From assembly GCA_015489295.1 (NCBI GenBank), contig WGAB01000294.1, positions 1 to 41,186 of the forward strand: a stretch of 41,186 nucleotides of DNA. Reading direction: 5' to 3'. A program made the position numbers and the translations under genes. Origin of the DNA: Caldifarciminota bacterium. Lineage in GTDB: Bacteria > WOR-3 > Hydrothermia > WGAB01. The notes below the pieces were generated by a model. It worked only from the letters and a program-made list of their open reading frames with translations. It did no database searches and was not told where the DNA came from. Shown here one piece after another: positions 1-6,807 of the stretch (positions within the stretch are counted from its first letter, which is position 1; every line of letters starts with the position of its first letter).

Positions 1-556
1 CCAGGCCCCATTCCTTGGCGCTGCCGAAGGCGGCAAAGGGCGCGATGACGACATAGCCGCCGGGTTCCAGGCCGTCTTCGCGGAGTCGGGCCCGGTAACC
101 GGCCTGTTCGGTGGGGGAGAAGGTCAGGGCCACCGGAGGCGGGGGCCAGCCCGGCGTGGGCAGCCCCAGGGCCTCCAGAAACACCAGAGTTTCCTGCACA
201 TAGTGGCGGTGGCCGCGGGGGCCCGGCAGCCGCTGGGTGAGCAACCAGGAACGCGCGTCCGAGGAGTACCCCACGAGCCGCCGCGGGCCCGCGAGCCGCA
301 GGAACAGCGCCGAGGAAAAGGACGGGGGCAGCACCAGGCCGGCGTCGTAGCGCCGGGCGCGCAGCCGTAGGGAAAGGCGCAGGAGGTCGCGGTACCCCTG
401 AAAGGTCAGGACCTCGCCGAAGTCCTGCAGCAGAGGTTTATAGGCGGCCTTGCTCAGGAGGGTGGGCGTGATGCCCTGATCGCGCAGGGCCGCGAGTAGG
501 GGCAACGACATGGCCACATCGCCGAGCCAGTTGGGCAGGCGGACGACGAGTTTCAT
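1..556 (-). CDS. ADP-heptose:LPS heptosyltransferase-like glycosyltransferase (family 9), 3' end outside window
   Basis: The visible 185 residues are the N-terminal part of a GT-B fold glycosyltransferase. The protein opens with MKLVVRLPNWLGDVAMSLPL, the characteristic WaaF/RfaF-type start (heptosyltransferase II: RxPNWxGDxxMxxPxL). Family members transfer L-glycero-D-manno-heptose to the inner core of lipopolysaccharide on the cytoplasmic face of the inner membrane. The ATG overlaps the stop of the upstream transglutaminase-like gene by 4 bases (ATGA), which supports the start. The C-terminal nucleotide-sugar domain lies beyond position 1, so WaaF, WaaC and other family 9 enzymes cannot be separated here. 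Family assignment is fairly secure; the exact substrate is inferred. Confidence 0.82.
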   Translation of the reverse strand, partial: MKLVVRLPNWLGDVAMSLPLLAALRDQGITPTLLSKAAYKPLLQDFGEVLTFQGYRDLLRLSLRLRARRYDAGLVLPPSFSSALFLRLAGPRRLVGYSSDARSWLLTQRLPGPRGHRHYVQETLVFLEALGLPTPGWPPPPVALTFSPTEQAGYRARLREDGLEPGGYVVIAPFAAFGSAKEWGL

Positions 557-1935
557 CGGGCAGCGAGCACGCGGATCCGCAGCACCCCCACGATGGGCAG
601 CAGCCGGGTTTGTTCCTCAATGCCTCCGATTTTCAGCAGGATGTGGCCGATGCCGGCCGGGAACTCGCCCATCACGGGGTCCACGAAGAACCACTGGCCG
701 TGGGCATACACGGCGTCCCAGGCGTGGTAATAGTAGGCGTCGCCCTGGTAAATCAGGCCCACGGTGATCCGGGTGGGGATGCCGGCCGCGCGGGCCAGCG
801 CCGCAAAGAGCACGGAATGCTCGTTGCAGTCGCCGTAGCCCTGGTGCAGCACCTCCAGGGCCGTGGGCAGGGTCACCGAGGGGCGCTTCTCCAGGGTGCG
901 GTACACATAGTCCAGGATCCGCCGGGCCTTTTCCACGGGATCGGTGAGGCCCTGGGTAAGTTCCCGGGCCAGGCGCTGGATCTCGGGGTCGTCCACCTGC
1001 AGGGCGTCGGTGGGCTCCAGATAGACCCGGAGCGATTCCGGCACCCGATCGGGCTCCCGACCCGCAGGCAGTTCGGGCCGTCGGATCTCCAGAATCGCCC
1101 GGTCGCCGGTGCGGCGGATCAGCCGCTGGCTCGCAAAGGAGAGGTCCAGGGGCACCTCCTTTGGATCCGGCAGGCCGGCGAGTTCCAGCCGGAGCAGGCG
1201 GTACTGCTCAAGGGGACCCTTGAGGCCCTCGGGCTTTACCGAAAACAGCCGCAGGATGTCCACCCGGCTGGTGCCCAGCTGCATAGCCTGGTCCTGGGGT
1301 TCCAGCACCGTGGTCATGGCCATGGGCGAGGTTTCCTTCAAAAGCAGCCCGGTTTCCGCGTCCAGGTACAGCCGCCCCCGGGTACCCAGGTAAGCGAGTT
1401 CGTACACCCCGGCCCGGTGCCGCCGGCCAGCCACGGTAAGGGTGTCGGTTCCGAGAAACCGAACCGAAGCGGGCGATACCGAAAAGGTGCTGGGATCCAC
1501 CAGGGCGAAGGTGTCCGGGGCCAGGTGCCGGTGCAGCAGCAGGGGGATCATGGGGTTCAGGACCGGCATCCGGTCGCCGGTGGCCAGCTTTTTTTCGGTT
1601 TCCTGAAACACCACGGTGCCGTCCTGCACCCGGCCGGTGAGGTTCAGGTTCTGGTCGGGGGAGGTCAGGTGGAAGGTAAACCGCCGGAGCCGGCCCCGGG
1701 AATCGGTCCAGGCCACCGTAACCGTGGAGAGTTTTTTGGGCATGCCCAGCATGTTGAGGTCCACGGTGGTGCGTTCCTCCAGCCGGTACCCGTCGGCGGT
1801 TTTCTGCAGGTGCCAGTAGGAGTAGCCCACCTTGGCCCCCTGCAGGTAGATGCCGTACCAGCCCTCCAGGTTCTGGGAGGCGGCGGAAAGGGGCAGGGCG
1901 GCCAGCCAGGCCAGGGCAAGCGCCACGCGTCTCAC
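553..1935 (-). CDS. Secreted transglutaminase-like (Cys-His-Asp) protein
   Basis: About 460 residues. A GTG start is chosen because it overlaps the stop of the DUF3467 gene (GTGA) and opens directly into a signal peptide (VRRVALALAWLAALPLSAAS). The frame stays open upstream without a start of comparable quality. Residues about 20-330 are a beta-rich region of unknown role that begins with LEGWYGIYLQGAKVGYS. The C-terminal third is a transglutaminase core: Cys370 in GDCNEHS, His404 in YYYHAWDAV and Asp419 in FFVDPVMGEF form the expected triad with normal spacing. Bacterial members are usually periplasmic proteases or amidases rather than cross-linkers; the substrate is unknown. It is translationally coupled to DUF3467 upstream and the heptosyltransferase downstream, which suggests an envelope role. 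Confidence 0.85.
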   Translation of the reverse strand: MRRVALALAWLAALPLSAASQNLEGWYGIYLQGAKVGYSYWHLQKTADGYRLEERTTVDLNMLGMPKKLSTVTVAWTDSRGRLRRFTFHLTSPDQNLNLTGRVQDGTVVFQETEKKLATGDRMPVLNPMIPLLLHRHLAPDTFALVDPSTFSVSPASVRFLGTDTLTVAGRRHRAGVYELAYLGTRGRLYLDAETGLLLKETSPMAMTTVLEPQDQAMQLGTSRVDILRLFSVKPEGLKGPLEQYRLLRLELAGLPDPKEVPLDLSFASQRLIRRTGDRAILEIRRPELPAGREPDRVPESLRVYLEPTDALQVDDPEIQRLARELTQGLTDPVEKARRILDYVYRTLEKRPSVTLPTALEVLHQGYGDCNEHSVLFAALARAAGIPTRITVGLIYQGDAYYYHAWDAVYAHGQWFFVDPVMGEFPAGIGHILLKIGGIEEQTRLLPIVGVLRIRVLAAR

Positions 1936-2249
1936 GATCCCTCGCCCCCTTCGGGTTCCTGGGTGAAGCCGATACGGCGTTCCTCGCGGGCTCCCGGCAC
2001 CTTGATGGTGCCGAAGCGTTCCTCGTACTTCTTGATGTTGGCCTCCAGGGCCTGCAGCAGCAGTTTGGCGTGCTGGGGGGTCATGATGATGCGGGACACC
2101 ACCCGGGCCTTGGGCAGGCCGGGCATCTGGCGGGCAAAGTCCAGGATGAACTCCGAGGGCGAATGGGCGATCATCACCAGGTTGGCATACACGCCCGCGC
2201 CCTGGTCTTCGGGCAATTCCACCTGAAGGGCAGGTTTTTCGGGGTTCAT
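1932..2249 (-). CDS. DUF3467 domain protein
   Basis: Small soluble protein of 105 residues. It matches the DUF3467 pattern: YANLVMIAHSPSEFILDFA in the first half, then a conserved 'RVVSRIIMTPQHAKLLLQAL' segment and a C-terminal helix (EANIKKYEERFG). There is no signal peptide or membrane segment, so it is probably cytoplasmic. The function of the family is not established. The start has a strong ribosome binding site (AGGAGG about 7 bases upstream). Its stop overlaps the GTG start of the transglutaminase-like gene. Family recognition is confident; no function is claimed. Confidence 0.88.
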   Translation of the reverse strand: MNPEKPALQVELPEDQGAGVYANLVMIAHSPSEFILDFARQMPGLPKARVVSRIIMTPQHAKLLLQALEANIKKYEERFGTIKVPGAREERRIGFTQEPEGGEGS

Positions 2250-2305
2250 GGAGCACCTCCTAAGGTTGGTCTATGGGGGAATGATACAGGGCCGTAGCGG
2301 CAAAC

Positions 2306-3463
2306 TCAGCCCTTTTCGGAGGGTGTGGTTTTGAGGATGCCGTGGGTTTCCAGAAGGCTTTTGATGAGGGCTGCCGTGGGCACGGCCAACAGCATCCCCA
2401 GCACCCCCAGGAGTTCGGCGCCGATGATGAGGGCGAAGAAGATGACCAGGGGATGGAGCCCCACCGAGCCGCCGATGATGCGGGGGCCAAAGAAGCTGCT
2501 TTCCAGGGCCTGCACGCCTCCGTACACGGCCGACACCTTGACGAGGCCGAGAAGCGGCGAGGGTTCCATCAGGCCCACCAGCACGGCGGGCAGGAAGCTG
2601 ATCCAGAAGCCCAGGGTAGGAACCATGTTCATGAGCCCCGCGAGAAGCCCCAGCAGCGTGGCGAAGCGGATCCCCAGGAGGGCCAGGGAGATGCCGGTGA
2701 GCACGCCCACCACGGTGGCATCCAGCACCTGGCCGCGAAAGTACCGGTGCAGAATGCGTTTGAGTTCGCGGGCGGTATCAAACCACCGGGGTCCAGCGCC
2801 CAGGCGCACGGCCAGATTTTGGGTCCAGGTGGTAAGCCGTTCCAGATCGGCCAGAAGATAAAAGGCCACCACCAGGGTTAGCAGGAAGAACACCAGGAGG
2901 TTTACCACCGAGAAGACCCGGGCGGGCAGCTGGCTGATCTGGTGGGCCAGGCCCTTGAGAAATTCCGCCTGCAGGTCCACGGGGCCCAACTGGGAAAGCC
3001 AGCCGGTGTTCTGGAGGTACCGGCTCAAGCGGTCGAGGGTTTGCTGGAGCAGGGTAGGGGTGGCCGAGAGCAGGGAGGCCGCCTGGTTCACCGCCTGGAC
3101 CGTCAGGCCCACCGCCAGGCCCAGGAAGAGGATCAGCACCAGGAGCAGGAGGAACAGGGCGCCGGCCACCCGGGGGATCCGGGCCCGCCGGTGGAGAAAG
3201 GAGACCACGGGATCCAGCAGGAAGGCCAGAAAGATGCCGAAGAAAAGGGGCACGAAGACCATCTGGAACCGGGAGAACAGGAAGTACAGGCTGAAGAGGA
3301 TGGAAAGCAGGAAGGGCACGCGGAACCCCGGCTCCCTGCGGTTGTCGTAGAGGGCCAGGAAGGCCAGAAGGGAAAAGAGGAGGGGCCACAGGCTCTGGTC
3401 GATGCCGAACACCACGGCCAGGCCGAGGAGCACGAAGGCGAGGAACACGTGCAGGATGTTCAT
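2306..3463 (-). CDS. AI-2E/PerM family multi-pass membrane transporter
   Basis: 385 residues with about eight hydrophobic segments: three near the N-terminus, and a large cluster in the second half that includes the conserved block DATVVGVLTGISLALLGI followed by LNMVPTLGFWISFLPAVLVG. This is the AI-2E transporter family (Pfam AI-2E_transport; TqsA, PerM, YdiK). Characterised members export autoinducer-2 or act as cation antiporters, so the substrate cannot be predicted. A TTGCAC/GATAAT promoter lies so close to the ATG that the transcript would carry only a few leader bases, and no Shine-Dalgarno is visible. The gene may be leaderless, or the start may be mis-set. Confidence 0.86.
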   Translation of the reverse strand: MNILHVFLAFVLLGLAVVFGIDQSLWPLLFSLLAFLALYDNRREPGFRVPFLLSILFSLYFLFSRFQMVFVPLFFGIFLAFLLDPVVSFLHRRARIPRVAGALFLLLLVLILFLGLAVGLTVQAVNQAASLLSATPTLLQQTLDRLSRYLQNTGWLSQLGPVDLQAEFLKGLAHQISQLPARVFSVVNLLVFFLLTLVVAFYLLADLERLTTWTQNLAVRLGAGPRWFDTARELKRILHRYFRGQVLDATVVGVLTGISLALLGIRFATLLGLLAGLMNMVPTLGFWISFLPAVLVGLMEPSPLLGLVKVSAVYGGVQALESSFFGPRIIGGSVGLHPLVIFFALIIGAELLGVLGMLLAVPTAALIKSLLETHGILKTTPSEKG

Positions 3464-3475
3464 GGCGTCGGGCTA

Positions 3476-3504
3476 ATTATCGGCGCCCTGCGGAACGGGT
3501 GCAA
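3476..3504 (-). promoter_or_regulatory. Promoter of the AI-2E family gene
   Basis: On the minus strand TTGCAC (3499-3504) and GATAAT (3476-3481) are separated by exactly 17 bases in the gap between ruvA and the AI-2E gene. The expected transcription start is near 3469, about 5 bases before the ATG. The match to a sigma-70-type promoter is good; the very short leader is the unusual part. Confidence 0.55.
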
Positions 3505-3544
3505 GGCGGCAAGGCTGAGCGGCCGGGGTTGCCGGGATGTGCCC

Positions 3545-4138
3545 CTATGGGGTTTCCTGGAGGGCCCGGCGCAGGAGTTCTTCCAGAGAGGTTTCCGGGC
3601 CGATGTGGTCCTTGAGCCGTTCCAGCCGTTCACGGGCCTCGGACTCCTTGAGCCCCAGTTGAACCAGGGCTCGCAGGGCCTGGTGCAGCAGGGTGGACGT
3701 GCCGCCGGGTTCCCGCACGGGAAACTCGGCAAGGTGCTGTTTCAGTTCAAACACCAGTCGTTCGGCCCGTTTCCGGCCGATGCCGGGCACCTGTTCAAAC
3801 ACCGAACGGTTCTCCTGGGCCACGGCAACCAGGAGTTCCTCGGCCGACATATGCGAGAGCAAACGCAGGGCCAGCCCCCGGTTCACGTTGGGCAGTTCCA
3901 GGAGCACCTGGAACAGCCGGCGGTCCAGGTCGTTCAGGAAGCCGTACAGGGTGAGCCCCCGGTCGGAAAAATGGGGATAGATCAGCAGTTCCTGGGTTTC
4001 GCCCACGTTGCCGAGGCGTTCGTGGGTGCTCAGGGGCACCACGATCTCCAGGACCACCTCGCCGCCGGGCCATTCCAGGGCCAGGAGGCAGCGGAACGGG
4101 GGTTTATCGACGATCTTGCCGCGGATGCGGTACAGCAT
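3545..4138 (-). CDS. ruvA: Holliday junction branch migration complex subunit RuvA
   Basis: 197 residues, the usual length. RuvA tetramers bind four-way junctions and load the RuvB motor. Visible parts are the N-terminal OB-fold (MLYRIRGKIVDKPP, then the EIVVPLSTHERLG strand), a helix-hairpin-helix region with LPNVNRGLALRLLSHMSAEEL and QVPGIGRKRAERLVFEL, and a C-terminal three-helix RuvB-contacting domain (ALRALVQLGLKESEARERLERL). The start lies 35 bases inside the 3' end of ruvC, so the two are probably translated together. ruvB is not in this window; it is a separate locus or lies elsewhere. Confidence 0.95.
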   Translation of the reverse strand: MLYRIRGKIVDKPPFRCLLALEWPGGEVVLEIVVPLSTHERLGNVGETQELLIYPHFSDRGLTLYGFLNDLDRRLFQVLLELPNVNRGLALRLLSHMSAEELLVAVAQENRSVFEQVPGIGRKRAERLVFELKQHLAEFPVREPGGTSTLLHQALRALVQLGLKESEARERLERLKDHIGPETSLEELLRRALQETP

Positions 4139-4589
4139 GTTGGGCCTCCAGGGCGTAGGCCAGGGCGCAGGCGGCGGCGTCGGCCGTGTGGTCGTTCCAG
4201 GGCCCGGGGTGGCCGGTAAGCCGTTGGACCATGAAAAGGACCTGGGCCTTCGAGGCCCGGCCGTTGCCGGTGACGGCCTGTTTGATGCGGGTGGGCGAGA
4301 GTTCCCGGATCTCCAGGCCGTGGCGGGCCAGGGTCAGCAGGGTAACCCCCCGAGCCGCCCCCAGGGTAAGGGCGGCCCGCACGTTGCGATGGTAAATCAC
4401 CTGTTCCAGCACAGCCACGCTGGGCTGCCAGGCCTGGAGAACGGCGTCCAGGAACCGTTCCAGGTCCAGGAGTTTGAGAGCCAGGGTGGCGCCCCGGGGC
4501 TGGTGCTCCTGGAGCCCGTGGAGTCGCCCTTCCTCGAGCAGGGCGAGCCCCACGTGGCGGATCCCGGGGTCGATGCCGAGGATCTTCAA
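4104..4589 (-). CDS. ruvC: Crossover junction endodeoxyribonuclease RuvC
   Basis: 161 residues. RuvC is a dimeric metal-dependent nuclease that resolves Holliday junctions. The start is TTG, overlapping the yebC stop (TTGA), and gives the standard opening MKILGIDPG. Catalytic residues visible are Asp7, Glu62 (VLEQVIYHRN), His134 and Asp137 (NDHTADAAACAL). The His/Asp pair at the C-terminal site resembles Thermus thermophilus RuvC (His143/Asp146) rather than the E. coli Asp/Asp arrangement. The order yebC-ruvC-ruvA is common in bacteria. Confidence 0.94.
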   Translation of the reverse strand: MKILGIDPGIRHVGLALLEEGRLHGLQEHQPRGATLALKLLDLERFLDAVLQAWQPSVAVLEQVIYHRNVRAALTLGAARGVTLLTLARHGLEIRELSPTRIKQAVTGNGRASKAQVLFMVQRLTGHPGPWNDHTADAAACALAYALEAQHAVPHPRQDRR

Positions 4590-5344
4590 CTCGACGCCTG
4601 GGCCAGGGTTTCCAGCACGTCCTCGGGGATATCGAAGTTGGCGTAAACCTCCTGCACGTCGTCCAGGTCTTCCAGGGCCTCCACCAGTTTCAGGACCTTT
4701 TCGGCCTGCTTCTGGTCCAGCTTCACGGTGTTCTGGGGCACCAGGGTCAGCTGGGCCGAAGAGATGGGAAACTGGCGCTCCTCGAAGGCGGTTTTGACGG
4801 CATAAAACTCCTTGGGGCCGGTCCACACCTCGTAGGTGTCTTCCTGCACCTTGACGTCTTCGGCCCCGGCCTCGAGGGCGACCTCCAGCACGTCGTCCTC
4901 CTCCACGCCCTCCCGGTCGATATAGATCACGCCCATTTCCTTGAACTGCCAGGCCACGGAGCCGGCTCCGGCCATGTGCCCGCCGTGTTTGGAGAGCACG
5001 TGGCGAACCTCGCCGGTGGTGCGGTTCTTGTTGTCCGTGAGGGCTTTGATGAGCAGGGCGACCCCGCCGGGTGCGTAGGCTTCGTACACCACGGTTTCGT
5101 ACTTGGCACCCTCGATTTCGCCGGTGCCCCGCTTGATGGCGCGTTCAATGTTTTCCCAGGGCATGTTGTGCTGGCGCGCGCGGTCGATGGCGAGCCGGAG
5201 CCGGGGATTGTGGTCCGGATCACCCCCGCCCAGCCGCGCGGCCACGGTGATCTCGCGGATCAACTTGCTGAAAATCTTGCCCCTCTGGGCGTCTACCCGG
5301 GCTTTCTTATGCTTGATCTGCGCCCATTTGGAATGACCTGCCAT
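4586..5344 (-). CDS. yebC: YebC/PmpR family protein (translation factor/transcriptional regulator)
   Basis: 252 residues beginning MAGHSKWAQIKHKKARVDAQ, the invariant YebC start. The frame is open three codons further up, but the ATG at 5344 has GGAGG at good spacing and matches the family. The core includes NPRLRLAIDRARQHNMPWENIERAIKRG and the acidic C-terminal domain (VEEDDVLEVALEAGAEDV). Members bind DNA or the ribosome; recent work connects YebC proteins to translation of proline-rich stretches, older work to quorum-sensing repression. It is the first gene of a yebC-ruvC-ruvA unit with its own promoter. Confidence 0.94.
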   Translation of the reverse strand: MAGHSKWAQIKHKKARVDAQRGKIFSKLIREITVAARLGGGDPDHNPRLRLAIDRARQHNMPWENIERAIKRGTGEIEGAKYETVVYEAYAPGGVALLIKALTDNKNRTTGEVRHVLSKHGGHMAGAGSVAWQFKEMGVIYIDREGVEEDDVLEVALEAGAEDVKVQEDTYEVWTGPKEFYAVKTAFEERQFPISSAQLTLVPQNTVKLDQKQAEKVLKLVEALEDLDDVQEVYANFDIPEDVLETLAQASS

Positions 5345-5364
5345 AGGTGTCACCTCCCTCGCTA

Positions 5365-5392
5365 AGTATAGTCAAATCCCGGTCCGTTTCAA
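5365..5392 (-). promoter_or_regulatory. Promoter of yebC-ruvC-ruvA
   Basis: Minus-strand TTGAAA (5387-5392) and TATACT (5365-5370) with a 16-base spacer, located between the dnaB stop and the yebC ribosome binding site. This is the only AT-rich stretch in the gap and implies that the ruv genes can be transcribed independently of dnaB. Confidence 0.6.
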
Positions 5393-5395
5393 GGC

Positions 5396-6805
5396 CTATA
5401 ACCATTCCACCTCGTCCGTGGGATAGGCCGGATAGGCCTCGAAATCGGTGGCCCCGGGTGCCATCTCCTCGAACTTCATGAACTCCTTGAGGAACTTGAA
5501 GCGAACGGTGCCGGTGGGACCGTTGCGCTGCTTGCCGATGATGACCTCGGTGAGGCCCTCGGTGACCTGGTCGGGTTCGCCCCGCTGGTACATCTCGGGC
5601 CGGAACAGGAAGAGCACCACGTCGGCATCCTGCTCGATGCTTCCCGATTCCCGCAGGTCGGCCAGCCGGGGGCGTTTGTCTTCGCGTCGGTGCTCCGGGG
5701 CCCGGGACAACTGGGACAGGGCCACCACCGGCACATGGAGCTCCTTGGCCAGGGCCTTCAGGGCCTGGGAAATGCTGGAGATCTCCTGGACCCGGTTTTC
5801 GGCGCGGATCCCCCGGATCAACTGCAGGTAGTCCACGAACAGGATCCGGGCTTTGGCATCGCTCACGATGCGGCGGGCCTTGGCCTTGAGCTCCAGGATG
5901 TGGATGGAGGGCGTGTCGTCGATGTAGATCGGGGCTTCCCGGAGTTTGCGGGTGGCCTCCAGGATCCGCTCGATCTCCGAGTCGCTGAGCCGACCGGTCT
6001 TGATCTTCTGGGAACTCACCAGGGCCTCCAGGCTGAGCAGGCGGAGCACCAGCTGCTCGGCGGCCATTTCCAGGCTGAAGATGGCCGAGGGGATGCCCTC
6101 TTCCATAGCCAGGTGGTGCATGATGTTCAGGGCGAAGCTCGTTTTCCCCACCGATGGCCGCGAGGCCAGGATGACGAGATCGCCCGGCTGGAAACCGGCT
6201 GTGTACTCGTCCAGGGTGGCAAACCCGGAGGGCACGCCGGTGACCGTCCGTTGACGGTTCCGGTTGTCCAGGATTTTGGTTTGCACCTCGTCAATGAGGT
6301 CTTCCAGCTTCTGGAACGAGGTCCGGATCTTCCGCTGCCGGATCTCCAGGAGCCGCTGTTCGATTTCGTCCAGAAGCTGCTCGGCCGGTTGCGCTCGATG
6401 GTACGCCTGTTCCACCGCCCGGGAGGCCACGTCGATGATCTCCCGGTACACCGCGTTTTCCAGGATCGTCTGGATATCCTCGTCGGCAAAGGCCGGGGAG
6501 ATGACCGTTTCCACCAGGTTGGCCAGGTATTGCCAGCCGCCCACCAGGTCCAGGTCACCCCGGCGCTTGAGTTCCTCCCGCACGGACACCACCGACACGT
6601 TCTCGCCCCGCTTAAAGACCTCCACGATGGCGTTGAAGATGCGGCGGTGCTTTTCCAGGTAGAAGTCCTCGGGCTTGAGGGCCTCTAAGGCCTTGTAGAG
6701 GGCCGTTTCCTGGAGCATCATGGCTCCCAGGAGTTCCATCTCGGCCTCCACCGAGTGGGGAGCCACCCGGGGCTCCTGGGAGCCGGAAGAGTTTCTGCGA
6801 GCCAT
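5396..6805 (-). CDS. dnaB: Replicative DNA helicase DnaB
   Basis: 469 residues, standard length with no intein. The N-terminal helical domain (about 13-115) carries PHSVEAEMELLGAMM; a linker helix follows, then the RecA-like motor. Walker A is ASRPSVGKTS with GKT at 220-222, Walker B is ILFVDYLQLI, and the family block ESGSIEQDADVVLFLFRPE is present. DnaB hexamers unwind the replication fork and recruit primase. It starts 2 bases after the stop of the large OB-fold protein gene, so it is probably expressed from the upstream ndk-lnt transcript. Confidence 0.97.
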   Translation of the reverse strand: MARRNSSGSQEPRVAPHSVEAEMELLGAMMLQETALYKALEALKPEDFYLEKHRRIFNAIVEVFKRGENVSVVSVREELKRRGDLDLVGGWQYLANLVETVISPAFADEDIQTILENAVYREIIDVASRAVEQAYHRAQPAEQLLDEIEQRLLEIRQRKIRTSFQKLEDLIDEVQTKILDNRNRQRTVTGVPSGFATLDEYTAGFQPGDLVILASRPSVGKTSFALNIMHHLAMEEGIPSAIFSLEMAAEQLVLRLLSLEALVSSQKIKTGRLSDSEIERILEATRKLREAPIYIDDTPSIHILELKAKARRIVSDAKARILFVDYLQLIRGIRAENRVQEISSISQALKALAKELHVPVVALSQLSRAPEHRREDKRPRLADLRESGSIEQDADVVLFLFRPEMYQRGEPDQVTEGLTEVIIGKQRNGPTGTVRFKFLKEFMKFEEMAPGATDFEAYPAYPTDEVEWL

Positions 6806-6807
6806 GA

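Noticed and set aside
1936..2256. Upstream in-frame extension of the transglutaminase-like gene through DUF3467
   Set aside because: The extension has no protein-like character, and the GTG overlapping the DUF3467 stop begins a clean signal peptide.
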